NCBI GenBank assembly: GCA_965197275.1
Contig: CBDAMQ010000018.1
Location: forward strand, 39,148 to 103,147
Direction of reading: 5' to 3'
DNA from: DASCOT01 sp965197275
GTDB taxonomy: Bacteria; Acidobacteriota; UBA890; WLXD01
DNA length: 64,000 bases
In this document: positions 44,394-53,415 of the stretch, one piece after another
How positions within the stretch are numbered: position 1 is the stretch's first letter
Layout: each line of letters opens with the position of its first letter
Program-made: the position numbers and the translations under genes
Notes under the pieces: model-generated
What the model was told of the DNA's origin: nothing
What the model saw: the letters and a program-made list of their open reading frames with translations, nothing else
The model's database searches: none

Positions 44394-45023
44394 ATGTTCA
44401 ACTGTGTGCTCGTTTTGGCACCTCATACCGACGACGGCGAAATCGGTTGTGGCGGTTCGATTGCTCGTCTCATCGAAGAAGGTAAGCAACTTCATTACCT
44501 AGCTTTCTCTACCGCGAGGACGGCTGTCCGGCCGGAATTCCCGGACAACATTCTCGAAGTCGAGGTCAAGGAGGCGACACGAATCCTGGGTGTGCTCCCG
44601 GAGAACCTCCACGTGTGCGATTTCCCCGTACGCGAATTCTCCGGTTGTCGACAGGAGATCCTGCAAACATTGATAGATCTTCGGAAGGCCATTCACCCGG
44701 ATCTTGTCTTCGTCCCGTCACCGACCGACATACACCAAGACCATCAAGTCGTGGCTGCGGAGGGGCTCCGGGCGTTCAAGTCGCACACGCTCTTGGGCTA
44801 TGAAGAGCCGTGGAACAATATCGAGTTCGCGACACGGTGCTTCATACCGCTTGAAGAGCGGCACCTCGACTTGAAAGTAAAGGCGCTACAGGCGTATCGA
44901 AGCCAGCAGCACCGTTCGTATCTCGATGCCGAGTTCATACGAAGCTTGGCCCGCACCCGAGGCACACAGATCGAGGGGCGGCATGCCGAAGCATTCGAGG
45001 TGCTGCGGTGGGTCTATCGCTGA
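44394..45023 (+). CDS. PIG-L family N-acetyl-sugar deacetylase (intact copy)
   Basis: A 209-residue zinc deacetylase. A-P-H-T-D-D-G-E at residues 9-16 gives the metal-binding His-Asp-Asp, and D-I-H-Q-D-H-Q supplies further catalytic His and Asp. It is the full-length relative of the frameshifted gene at 29012-29663, with similar residues throughout. It probably removes an N-acetyl group from a nucleotide sugar or lipid-linked sugar. It sits between the ATP-grasp and DUF354 genes in one transcription unit. Confidence 0.9.
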   Translation: MFNCVLVLAPHTDDGEIGCGGSIARLIEEGKQLHYLAFSTARTAVRPEFPDNILEVEVKEATRILGVLPENLHVCDFPVREFSGCRQEILQTLIDLRKAIHPDLVFVPSPTDIHQDHQVVAAEGLRAFKSHTLLGYEEPWNNIEFATRCFIPLEERHLDLKVKALQAYRSQQHRSYLDAEFIRSLARTRGTQIEGRHAEAFEVLRWVYR

Positions 45024-45135
45024 GAGGGCGCGGACCCTACACCGACGGTCGAGTCACCATGATGCAGGTCGCGACGCCAGACCTTCCGCGTCTCCATTGC
45101 GGCTCCAAGCAGGCGAGTCGGAGTCCGGCAGCTCG

Positions 45136-46197
45136 ATGCGCATCCTAGTTGATATCAATCACCCTGCGCACGTTCACCTCTTCAGGCACCCGATCGGGAT
45201 CTGGCGTGAGATGGGCCATGATGTGGTCGTTGTGGGACGATCCAAAGACGGCGCGCTCGGCCTGCTCGCGGCGTTCGGAATCGAGCACTCGCCGGGAACG
45301 GTCAGACGCCGGAGCCTGGTCAGAGAGCTGTTTCTCAAGACACGACTGCTCTACCGAACGCTGCGAAGCGAGCGAGCGGACATTGCCTGCAGCCTGGCCT
45401 CGGTTCCCCTCGCCTGGGCTGCTTGGGCCGGCGGCGTGCCGCATATCGCATTCGAGGATACCGAGCACGCCGTTGAGACCATCTGGCTGTATCTCCCCGC
45501 CACAGACGTAGTCTGCACGCCATCGGCATTCTGGCGAGATCTTGGCTCCAAGCAGGTCAGATACGCGGGTCTTCACGAGCTGTCGTACCTGCATCCGAAC
45601 CGGTTTACTCCGGACCCGTCGCACCTGGCGCTCCACGGCCTTACGCCCGAGGATCGATTCAGCATCGTGCGGCTTGTCAGTTGGCAAGCGAGCCACGACA
45701 TCGGCAAGAAGGGTCTTTCTGATCGCGCGAAGTGCGACCTGGTTGACTTGCTGGAGACAATGGGACCGGTTCTCATTTCCGCTGAAGGGGAGCTTCCGCC
45801 GTCCTTGCAGCACCGACGATTCACGGCTCCACCCGAGCTGTTTCACCACTTCCTGTACTATGCGTCGCTGTATGTGGGGGAGGGCGGAACAGTTGCCTCC
45901 GAAGCGGCGGTTCTGGGAACGCCCAGCGTTCAGTACCGCTGGTCGCTGAAGGGCGCGCCAGGTGTGCACGACAGTCTCGACAAGGAGTGGGGCCTGCTTT
46001 ATCGCGCCACCGAAGAGGCCGAGCTGCTCGAGCTGGTCCGACGTTTACTGGGAGTTGCAGGCTTGCAAGAAACCCATCGCCGCAGGCGCGATGACCTCAT
46101 CAGTTCCTCGGTAGACGTCGCAGCATGGATTGCGAACTATGTGGCGCAGGCGGATGTGGATAGAGGACGTGCCCGACATCAGAGCGGCGGTTCGTAG
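45136..46197 (+). CDS. DUF354 family glycan protein (second copy)
   Basis: A 353-residue homologue of the protein at 27912-28943, opening R-I-L-V-D-I-N-H-P-A-H-V-H-L-F and with E-D-T-E-H-A, Y-A-G-L-H-E-L-S-Y-L-H-P-N-R-F and YYASLYVGEGGTVASEAAVLGTP. The ATG at 45136 aligns with the family start; the longer upstream frame is non-homologous. The 3' end overlaps the convergent enolase-family gene by 19 bases. Pairing with a PIG-L gene in both loci suggests the two proteins act in one step or pathway. Confidence 0.82.
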   Translation: MRILVDINHPAHVHLFRHPIGIWREMGHDVVVVGRSKDGALGLLAAFGIEHSPGTVRRRSLVRELFLKTRLLYRTLRSERADIACSLASVPLAWAAWAGGVPHIAFEDTEHAVETIWLYLPATDVVCTPSAFWRDLGSKQVRYAGLHELSYLHPNRFTPDPSHLALHGLTPEDRFSIVRLVSWQASHDIGKKGLSDRAKCDLVDLLETMGPVLISAEGELPPSLQHRRFTAPPELFHHFLYYASLYVGEGGTVASEAAVLGTPSVQYRWSLKGAPGVHDSLDKEWGLLYRATEEAELLELVRRLLGVAGLQETHRRRRDDLISSSVDVAAWIANYVAQADVDRGRARHQSGGS

Positions 46198-47189
46198 CCC
46201 GCCAGTTTCAAGAAGCCGTTTGCCTCGGTGGGCAACATAAAGAGCTCCGGACTTTCCGACGCGATCATGAGCTCGACCCTGTTCGATAGCCAGGTAGCGA
46301 CCCCGTTGCCGATAACGACCTTCATCCCGAGTGAGTGCGCTCGGGTCGCCAGTGCCGTGACTTCCCGAATCCCACCCTGCTTGAACAGTTTGAGTTTCAC
46401 CGCGCCTATCCCGATGCGCGACGCGCGGGTCACGTGCTGGTCGGTGACGATGCTCTCATCGAGCATCAACGGAACTGTCGGCACCGCACGCACGAGCTCT
46501 TGGTGACCGGCCCAGTCGGCGGCGTCGAGAGGTTGCTCGAGGTGTGACACAGCCCGTCTGAGCTCGGGACACGAAGCCAGGAACTGCAACAGCTCGTGCG
46601 CGTCGTCCCGGGCATAGCTCTGGTTGGCGTCGAGCCGCAACGACGAGGAAGGCAGGGTCGGGGCCAGCTCACGCAATTCACTCAAGACCTCCTGATCCGC
46701 CCCGGGGTCGCCGCTGAGCTTGATCTTGACGGTAGCGGCCTCTCCCGCCGCCTGCCGAACCGTTTCAACCAGCTCTCGCCGGTTGTCGGTCGATACAACG
46801 TGCCTGAGAACGGTGGTTAGGTCCGGCGTTGAGCGCGACGCCCCCTCGGGGATCTCCAGAAGATCTGCGGCGGTCAGAATTGGTGATGTCGCGAACGGCG
46901 TCCGCGACACATCTCCGCCAACACGAGCTCTCGCTTCAGCGAGGTCGAGGCCCGGTAGGGTCGGGCAAATCTCGTCCAGGTACCGGCGAATTGCGGCCGG
47001 CGTCTCAGTGGAGTAGCCGACCAGAGGAACAACCTCGGCCGACGCCCGTCTACCGTCCGAGAGGCGCATCTCGACGCGGATCGATTCCACGCGATCGATC
47101 GTCCGGAACGAGAGTACGTAGGGCTTCTCCAGAGGGCAGACCCGTTCCGACCGGACAACATCGACTATGACCGAGCGAGGTTTGGCCAC
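46179..47189 (-). CDS. enolase-superfamily enzyme (muconate-cycloisomerase/dipeptide-epimerase group)
   Basis: A 336-residue member of the enolase superfamily. The barrel holds the metal ligands Asp (L-D-A-N-Q), Glu (L-E-Q-P) and Asp (L-D-E-S), and the catalytic Lys candidates in K-I-K-L-S-G and K-L-K-L-F-K-Q-G-G. This two-lysine pattern is that of the MLE subgroup, which includes dipeptide epimerases and o-succinylbenzoate synthase. No menaquinone genes are nearby, so epimerisation of an amino-acid or peptide-like substrate is more attractive in this setting. It is 21 bases downstream of the double flavodoxin gene, in one operon. Confidence 0.85.
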   Translation of the reverse strand: MAKPRSVIVDVVRSERVCPLEKPYVLSFRTIDRVESIRVEMRLSDGRRASAEVVPLVGYSTETPAAIRRYLDEICPTLPGLDLAEARARVGGDVSRTPFATSPILTAADLLEIPEGASRSTPDLTTVLRHVVSTDNRRELVETVRQAAGEAATVKIKLSGDPGADQEVLSELRELAPTLPSSSLRLDANQSYARDDAHELLQFLASCPELRRAVSHLEQPLDAADWAGHQELVRAVPTVPLMLDESIVTDQHVTRASRIGIGAVKLKLFKQGGIREVTALATRAHSLGMKVVIGNGVATWLSNRVELMIASESPELFMLPTEANGFLKLAGYEPPL

Positions 47190-47210
47190 GAACGAGATGC
47201 TCGGCGACGG

Positions 47211-48830
47211 CTACTGCGCCAGGTTGGGCGTCGTGGGCAGCCTGACTTCTACATCCGACGCGATGCGCTTGCGGCGCCGCTCCACCATCGTCCTCCGACG
47301 GCGGAGTTGCTGATCTTCGCGCTCCTTCTCGGCGCTCAAGACGTAACCGACCGGATTGTACTGCGGGACGCCACGCGATCCGTCTTCGAGTGACGAACTG
47401 AGCGTGCCCCCGACGAGAAGCCGGGCCCTCGCGAGAATGCGGCCGAAAGTCTCAGCCACCGAATTCAGATTCAGGATCGTATCGTCGAACGAGTAGGCCA
47501 CCATGGGTTCGGTCAGCACGGTGTGATGCCGAATCAGAGAGGTCGCCATTCGCAATTGCATGTTCTCCAGAACCCCGACGTCCTCGAGAACGAGCGGTGT
47601 AGTCAGCTTGTCACTGAACACATAGTCGCCGCGTCGTAGATAACGCGTTCGTTCAACAAACTTCTGGTAGTTGTTGGTTAACCCGGTCCGGTCATTCGGA
47701 CTGTAGACAACGGGGACAATCACGTCGTGGTCGAGGAACTCTGAGTGGAACTCCTCGAAGCTGTCGCGTTTTCCACCCTGGATGATGCAACGATACGCTT
47801 CATCCACATCGATATGAGTCGGACAGATATCACAAGCTATGCACCTGCTGACATACGCGTTCGCCACATCCACCACGGTCGCATCGACCTCACCCGCGTG
47901 CCGATCGATCAGGTGAGAGACGAGGTCCAGAGCGCGGTTGCCCTTGTCTTGTAGAACCCAGAACATTGCCTTGATCGGCCCTTGGACCTCCGTCCGCTGC
48001 CCCATCTTCACCAGTCTGGCGACGTCAGCAAGTCGACGTCCCGCACCCATCGAGGTCCAGATCCCGTAGTCGTCGGTCGCGGCGGTGCCCACATCGCCCG
48101 CGTGGCCCGTGCCTCCGTACTGTGACGTCGTGTCCGAGTCGTTTCCCACTCCCAGCAAGCCCAGGTTGACCATGTCGAAGAGCTGGTAAATCAGAGTGGA
48201 CTCCTGTCCCCCATTGCGTTTGGCGCCCACCGCGACGCCCACATAGACCTTGTCTGTCAGGTCGCGGCGTAATTCGGGATCGTCGCGAATGAGATCGACC
48301 AGATCCTGGGAAAGCGAGCTCCGATCGCCGAAGTACACCGGCGTCGACAGGAGAAGACCGTCGGCCGCCCGGAGCCGGCTCTTGAGGTCGTCGAGCCGTC
48401 TGTGCACGCCGGCGGCCGGAAAGTACTCGCTCAGGGACAGGTGTTCGATTCGCGCCCCGTGCGATGCCGCCGCCCAGAGTGCTGCGGCGAGCAGGATTTC
48501 CGAATTGCTCAAGCCGCGCTTGCCGCTGAGACGCCGCAGGTTCGCGTAGATCTCGTCGAACGGCAGCCCCTGGGCACGACCGGATTCGACGAAATTCTCT
48601 AGGTGGAGCTCTGCTTGCTCGACCAGGTACGCGCGCAGAGCCTCTTCATCCGGACAAGCCAGCAGGCTCTCGACTAGCGCGCCGCGGCCTTTTCCCCACC
48701 GGGCGTTGCGGAGACTGGCTGCGACTCCGAGTATCTTGGTTTCCAAGGTACCGTGCCCGCCGGTTCCGACTCCGGCTGAGTTCCAGGACGAGAAGGGCGA
48801 CGAGACCCCAAGCTTCGCCCACAGTTGCAA
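47211..48830 (-). CDS. fused double flavodoxin-fold (iron-sulfur flavoprotein-like) oxidoreductase
   Basis: A 539-residue protein with two NAD(P)H-dependent FMN-reductase-like domains. The first (about 70-260) has L-L-L-S-T-P-V-Y-F-G-D and a V-G-A-K-R-N-G-G-Q-E FMN-binding loop region. The second (about 285-480) has the cysteine cluster C-I-A-C-D-I-C, like the compact motif of iron-sulfur flavoproteins, and V-P-V-V-Y-S-P-N-D. The tail is Arg-rich. Single-domain members are about 180-200 residues, so this is a fusion. It probably carries out a redox step on a small molecule with FMN and possibly a [4Fe-4S] cluster. It is in operon with the enolase-family enzyme. Confidence 0.75.
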   Translation of the reverse strand: MQLWAKLGVSSPFSSWNSAGVGTGGHGTLETKILGVAASLRNARWGKGRGALVESLLACPDEEALRAYLVEQAELHLENFVESGRAQGLPFDEIYANLRRLSGKRGLSNSEILLAAALWAAASHGARIEHLSLSEYFPAAGVHRRLDDLKSRLRAADGLLLSTPVYFGDRSSLSQDLVDLIRDDPELRRDLTDKVYVGVAVGAKRNGGQESTLIYQLFDMVNLGLLGVGNDSDTTSQYGGTGHAGDVGTAATDDYGIWTSMGAGRRLADVARLVKMGQRTEVQGPIKAMFWVLQDKGNRALDLVSHLIDRHAGEVDATVVDVANAYVSRCIACDICPTHIDVDEAYRCIIQGGKRDSFEEFHSEFLDHDVIVPVVYSPNDRTGLTNNYQKFVERTRYLRRGDYVFSDKLTTPLVLEDVGVLENMQLRMATSLIRHHTVLTEPMVAYSFDDTILNLNSVAETFGRILARARLLVGGTLSSSLEDGSRGVPQYNPVGYVLSAEKEREDQQLRRRRTMVERRRKRIASDVEVRLPTTPNLAQ

Positions 48831-48849
48831 ACGCTACTCAAACTCTCAC

Positions 48850-49432
48850 GAGAGGCCCATTTCTTGCAATGTGACCTTGGTGTAGCAATGCCCCGCCCCA
48901 TCCTCGGAGAAACGGCAACCAGCGTCGCCAGATCGTCTCCGGCCGATTTCCAGGTCTTGCCGTTGTTCTTGGAAAGGTGGACGCCGCCCAGGGCCGTGCC
49001 GATGAGGATCTCCTTCTTCTTCCTGGGATTTTACTGCCACGGCGCTGACCCGCCCGCTGAGCGCAGCCTTGTCGACGAAGGGGTTTTTCGTGCGGTTGTC
49101 CAGCGGCGTCGGACCGACGCTCTTCCAGCTGGCAGAGCTGCGTCGGGCCGGGAAGGCGCACGATAGGCTTCGATCTCGCGCGCCGCCCGCAGCTGCGCGC
49201 CTGCCGGGATATCTACGCCTGGGTAAGCGCGTTGCTCGTAGTGCCACATGGCTCGCTGCCACGCCTTGCTGTGCCGCACCGCCTCGGGAACGACGTTCCC
49301 GGCCTGGGAGAACGCGGGCCGCTGGGCCCCGAAGGTCGCCAGCGCCGCGGCCAGGCCCACCAACAAGACGGCGAGCCCGAAACGAAACCGGGGTTGGCGG
49401 CTCTTTGCCGGGGCGGGACGCGATGTGTTCAT
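48850..49432 (-). pseudogene. decayed secreted BNR/sortilin-type beta-propeller gene (5' part only)
   Basis: A signal-peptide start (F-G-L-A-V-L-L-V-G-L-A-A-A-L-A-T-F-G-A) and a mature start around W-H-Y-E-Q-R-A-Y-P lie in one frame. The typical S-V-G-P-T-P-L-D-N-R-T-K-N-P-F block is in a second. I-G-T-A-L-G-G-V-H-L-S-K-N-N-G-K-T-W, a BNR/Asp-box repeat, is in the third. Two frameshifts and loss of the remaining propeller blades make it a pseudogene. Intact relatives are exported proteins of 700-1000 residues. The start overlaps the stop of the upstream lipoprotein-like gene. Confidence 0.6.
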
Positions 49433-49944
49433 GTGGTTCCTCCGGTTCGGTCGGTTGGTGGGTCGTCAATGGTGTCGATTCGGTGCAGCCACCACCGGAC
49501 ACCCTGCGTGCTGCCGAGGAGCTCGAGCTCGACGTTCACTGCGCTGCCAACGAGCTCGGTGGGTGGCAGACGCGCGGCAAGCACGTCGATGGTGGTATCG
49601 GGGATGCACATGTTGTCGAGGTCGTCGCGTACCGGCAGCACGCTGTCGATGCGGACCTGCAGGCTGAAAAGCTCCTCGGCCGCGTCGTCAGGCAGGGGCA
49701 TCCGCAGCGTCGAGCGCTCGGGTCCGTCGGCCGAGGAGATCAGAACCGCCCTGGCGAGGCAGCGGTTCGGGGGCACTTCCGCCGGCGGTGGCGGAGCCTG
49801 CCCGCGTGAGGAATTTCCGCGTGATTACGGTGTCGGGTGTTCGTCGCTTGGCGGCATCTGGTGCGGCTCACCGGCAACCGCGCACGCGCCCATTGTGAGC
49901 CAGGGGCTCAAGACCACCACCAGCGTGCTTCGAAACCAGCGCAC
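49429..49944 (-). pseudogene. lipoprotein-like gene with an in-frame stop
   Basis: From a GTG at 49944 the frame gives a signal with lipobox-like end (S-P-W-L-T-M-G-A-C), then P-H-Q-M-P-P-S-D-E-H-P-T-P and a TAA at about 49825. The same frame continues past the stop with P-P-P-P-A-E-V-P-P-N-R-C-L-A-R-A and about 110 coherent residues to 49429. It therefore looks like one exported protein of about 170 residues interrupted by a nonsense codon. The downstream part has a beta-rich, charged composition. It is coupled by a 4-base overlap to the BNR gene, which is also broken. Confidence 0.45.
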
Positions 49945-50018
49945 TGCCTCTCTGGTTCTCGTGACGGAAACGGATCGGACGGCCACGGCGATACTCCGTA
50001 CAAGGGCGTGCCTGTACC

Positions 50019-51008
50019 CTACAACTCGACGAGCACCTTGCCGAACGCCCCTGCTTCGACCGCCTCGTGCGCCGCGGCGATCTGGTCGAGCGTGAACCTC
50101 GGGCCCAGGTGATGATGCAGCTGTCCGGCCCCGAGCCATTTCGAGATGTCGCTCACTGCCTGTGTCTTCGCCGCCTCGGGCATCCCGAATACGAGCACGT
50201 GCTGCACGGTCACGTTCTTGTACACCAGCACGTAGAACGGCACCGTGGGCTCGGGATTGGCCTGCGACGCGTAGGTGGCGATTACGCCATTGTCCTTGAG
50301 CGCGGCCATGCTAGTGGCCAGGTTGCCACCGAACTCGACCTCGACGACGCGATCCAGTCCCGACTCGCCGGCGAGCTCGCCAACGCGCTCGGCGACATCT
50401 TCGCTACGGTAGTTCACCACGTGATCGGCGCCGCCCTGGCGCGCCAGCTCTGCCTTCTCGTCGCCGCTCACCGTGGCGATGACCGTCGCCCCGCCGAGCT
50501 TGGCGAACTGCACCGCGTAGTTGCCCACCGCACCGGCGCCACCGGTTATCAGCAGCGTCTGGCCGCTCACGGTGCCGTCGGCGAAGACGCAGCGATGCGC
50601 CGTGAGCGCTGGGATACCGAGGCAGGCGCCGGCGTCGAAGTCGGCAGAATCCGGTAGCGGCACAGCGCGATCGGAGGCCACCACGGTGAGCTCTGCGGCG
50701 GTGCCGAAGGCGCGACCCAGCTGTGCCTCGTACACCCAGACGCGCTCGCCCAGACGCGACTCCGAAACCGCTTCGCCGACGGCCTCGATGGTGCCGGCGC
50801 CGTCGAAGTGCGGCACCACGGGCGATCCTTCCTGGGCGCCCCGACCGCCGAGGCGGCGCTTCACGTCGACCGGGTTGACGCCGGAAATAGCAATGCGAAC
50901 CTGCACCTCGCCGGCTTCGGGTCGCGGCGCCTCGACCTCGCCGATGCTGAGCACCTCGGCCGCCGGGCCGAAATGCGTGAACCAGGCGGCACCCATCGTC
51001 TCGCTCAT
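50019..51008 (-). CDS. zinc-independent MDR-family quinone/enone oxidoreductase
   Basis: A 329-residue medium-chain dehydrogenase/reductase. S-G-V-N-P-V-D-V-K and V-P-H-F-D-G-A-G-T-I-E-A-V-G form the substrate domain. L-L-I-T-G-G-A-G-A-V-G-N-Y-A-V-Q-F-A-K is the NADPH-binding A-x-x-G-x-x-G loop. No zinc-binding cysteines are present. This is the NADPH:quinone reductase (QOR)-like group acting on quinones or reactive enones. It is 5 bases downstream of the amidohydrolase gene and so probably co-transcribed. Confidence 0.92.
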   Translation of the reverse strand: MSETMGAAWFTHFGPAAEVLSIGEVEAPRPEAGEVQVRIAISGVNPVDVKRRLGGRGAQEGSPVVPHFDGAGTIEAVGEAVSESRLGERVWVYEAQLGRAFGTAAELTVVASDRAVPLPDSADFDAGACLGIPALTAHRCVFADGTVSGQTLLITGGAGAVGNYAVQFAKLGGATVIATVSGDEKAELARQGGADHVVNYRSEDVAERVGELAGESGLDRVVEVEFGGNLATSMAALKDNGVIATYASQANPEPTVPFYVLVYKNVTVQHVLVFGMPEAAKTQAVSDISKWLGAGQLHHHLGPRFTLDQIAAAHEAVEAGAFGKVLVEL

Positions 51009-51013
51009 GACCG

Positions 51014-52657
51014 CTACTCCCGCCCGCCGTCGGTTTCCATGGCGCGATCCATCTTTGCCCTCGCCACCATGTCGCGTACGTCGGCGCGCAGCTCTTCAGC
51101 GTCGTATACGACTCCGTCCTTGATCGTGTATTTGACGCCGCCGACGCGCGCTACCGTGCCGTCGTCCATCAGCTTCACTGCGCCGGTGCCGTAGAGGACC
51201 TTGAGGTTCTCGAGCGGGTTTTCTTCCACCAGAATCATGTCCGCAAGATAGCCTCGCTTCACGATTCCGATGTCGAGCTTGTCGGCGTCTGCGCGCGGCT
51301 TGTTGATCTCCATGGCCGAGTGCATGGTGGCCGCCCGGACGACCTCGAGTGGGTGGAAGCCCGCCTCCTGCAGCAACTCCAGCTCGCGGATGTACCCGAA
51401 TCCGTACAGCTGGTAAATGAAGCCGCTGTCGGACCCGGTGGTGACGATGCCACCGCGATCCTTGTACTCGTCGAGGAATTGCATCCACACCCGGTAGAAT
51501 TTCTTCCAGGCGATCTCGTCCCAGCTCGTCCAGTAGAACCAGTACGAGCCGTGGGCGCGGCGTGACGGCTGGTAGAAGTCCCACTGCGTCGGCAGCGTGT
51601 ACTCCTCGTGCCAGTCGGCGTTGCGTGCTCGCATGACGTCGCGGCCGGCCGAATAGATGGTCATCGTCGGGTTGATGTAGAAGTCGAGGTCGAGCATTTC
51701 CTGCATGACCGCGTTCCACTTCTCGCCGCCCGGATTCACCAGCTCCCACTGTCGCGCCACCTGGCCGAAGCGGTGCTGCTCGTTCATGTAGTTGTAGTCG
51801 ACCGGGTAGGGCTGCAGGCTGGTGTTCTCGTACATCGACTCGAACAGCCCGTAGTAGTGGGTGATGGAATCGAGGCCGAGACGGGCGGCATCGAGGGCGT
51901 TCATCTCCCCGACACCGGTCTGCGCCAGATGCGCGGTGGAGCCCATGCCGTGCTTGTGGGCCTCGTCGATCAATGCCTCCATGACGTCGGGCGCAGGGGA
52001 CCCGAGCTTGAGGCCGTCGGCACCCCTCTGAGCGGCGTACTGCACCCACTCGCGAGCCGAATCGGGATCGTCGACTGGCGGGCCCTGATAGTCGGCGCCA
52101 GAGCCCGGTCGCACGTACGAGACCATGCGCGGCGCCACGATCTCGTTGCTGTCGGAGCGCTCGCGCTCGTGCAGGGAGAACTCGAAGTTGCCGTGCCCGA
52201 CGCCGCGCGACGTGGTGATGCCGTGAGCCAGCCACAGCTTGTAGCTGTACTCGGCCTCTGGCGCCTTGCCTCGGCCACCGGTGTGACCGTGAAGGTCGAT
52301 GAAGCCTGGCAACAGGTACATGCGGGAGGCATTGATCTCGTGGTCTGCGTCGCCCGGACGACGATCCTCGTCGATCGGAACTCCCGGGAACCCGACGCTC
52401 CGCACCTGAGCAATGCGGTTTCCCTCGACCACGACGTCCACGGGCCCCATCGGCGGGCCGCCGGTGCCATCGATCAGCGTGGCCCCGCGGATGATCAAGC
52501 GATCGAACGGTCCCGCACCCTCGTCGGAGCCGCGATCAGGGGCCGGGATCATGCCGCCGAAGCCGTCATTCTGGGTGCCGCCGTCGACCGGAGCGGTGAT
52601 CGTTACGGCGAGCAGCACCATCAGGACGGTGACAAGACGACGCAATTTGGTGTACAT
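51014..52657 (-). CDS. secreted amidohydrolase, imidazolonepropionase-like
   Basis: A 547-residue exported metal-dependent hydrolase. The N-terminal signal peptide (V-T-V-L-M-V-L-L-A-V-T-I-T-A-P-V) is followed by the amidohydrolase entry F-I-D-L-H-G-H-T, whose H-x-H binds the metal. S-T-A-H-L-A-Q and the G-S-D-S-G segment (catalytic Asp) are also present, and N-P-L-E-N-L near the end is typical. Related secreted enzymes cleave cyclic amides or N-acylated peptides. The substrate is unknown. It is paired with the MDR oxidoreductase downstream. Confidence 0.9.
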   Translation of the reverse strand: MYTKLRRLVTVLMVLLAVTITAPVDGGTQNDGFGGMIPAPDRGSDEGAGPFDRLIIRGATLIDGTGGPPMGPVDVVVEGNRIAQVRSVGFPGVPIDEDRRPGDADHEINASRMYLLPGFIDLHGHTGGRGKAPEAEYSYKLWLAHGITTSRGVGHGNFEFSLHERERSDSNEIVAPRMVSYVRPGSGADYQGPPVDDPDSAREWVQYAAQRGADGLKLGSPAPDVMEALIDEAHKHGMGSTAHLAQTGVGEMNALDAARLGLDSITHYYGLFESMYENTSLQPYPVDYNYMNEQHRFGQVARQWELVNPGGEKWNAVMQEMLDLDFYINPTMTIYSAGRDVMRARNADWHEEYTLPTQWDFYQPSRRAHGSYWFYWTSWDEIAWKKFYRVWMQFLDEYKDRGGIVTTGSDSGFIYQLYGFGYIRELELLQEAGFHPLEVVRAATMHSAMEINKPRADADKLDIGIVKRGYLADMILVEENPLENLKVLYGTGAVKLMDDGTVARVGGVKYTIKDGVVYDAEELRADVRDMVARAKMDRAMETDGGRE

Positions 52658-52946
52658 GCGAGCTCCAGAAATCGGGACGTGGGGGCGGACGCTGGTCGTA
52701 CGCGGCGACGTCGTCGTTCGAGCGGCGGAACGGGCTAACTCTACTTAGGCGGTCCCTGGGAGACAACGCCACCGCCAGGGCTCTTTGGGTGCCGGACTCG
52801 AACCGCCCGGCAGTGTGGTGGGCGCAGCGCAGCGAACCCTTTGGCCGTCCCGCGACCCGCGCATACCATCCCGCCGTCCTCGGGACTGTGGCCCCCGCGC
52901 CGCACGCTCATCTGGTTGGAACCGGTCAGCACAAGGAGTCGGCACG

Positions 52947-53364
52947 ATGGAAGGAATCAACACCGGCAAGTTGATCGTCAGCGGTATCGTCGCGGGCGTC
53001 GTCATCACGATCAGCCAGATGGTGCTCAACCTGGGCGTGCTCGGTGGGGCCCAGGATGCAGCTCTGGAGGCCATGGGCGTCGCGCCTGTGGGCGGAGCGC
53101 AGATCGGTATGTTCGTGGCCATGACGTTTGTCGCGTCCTGCACGATGATGTGGCTCTATGCGTCGCTGCGGGATCGCCTTGGCGCTGGCCAGGACCGCTG
53201 TCTGCGCCGGCATCGTCGTCTGGGTGCTCTACTATCTCCAGGGGCTCAGCAACTTCTGGATTCTCGGCATGATGGGCACGTCGCTGGTAGCGCCGGCACT
53301 CGTGTGGGGCCTTGTCGAGCTGCCGGTCGCCGCGATTGCGGGAGCGTACTTCTACAGCGACTAG
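52947..53364 (+). CDS. small four-helix membrane protein (frameshifted)
   Basis: The ATG at 52947 starts a frame with two helices (V-S-G-I-V-A-G-V-V-I-T-I-S-Q-M-V and I-G-M-F-V-A-M-T-F-V-A-S-C-T-M-M-W). After R-D-R-L-G the frame breaks. Two further helices (A-G-I-V-V-W-V-L-Y-Y-L-Q-G and the A-L-V-W-G-L-V-E-L-P segment) continue in the next frame to 53364. One extra base at about 53180-53200 explains this, giving about 138 residues. AAGGAG lies about 11 bases upstream. No function is known. Confidence 0.6.
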
Positions 53365-53415
53365 CGCCCCGGGGAAGAACTCGCTCGTGATGAAGAAGTC
53401 GTTTGCGCCGTACTC

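Noticed and set aside
52770..52830. Sequence GGTGCCGGACTCGAACCGCCC resembling the antisense T-arm of a tRNA
   Set aside because: The T-stem does not pair properly and no cloverleaf can be drawn around it. At most a very degenerate tRNA end.
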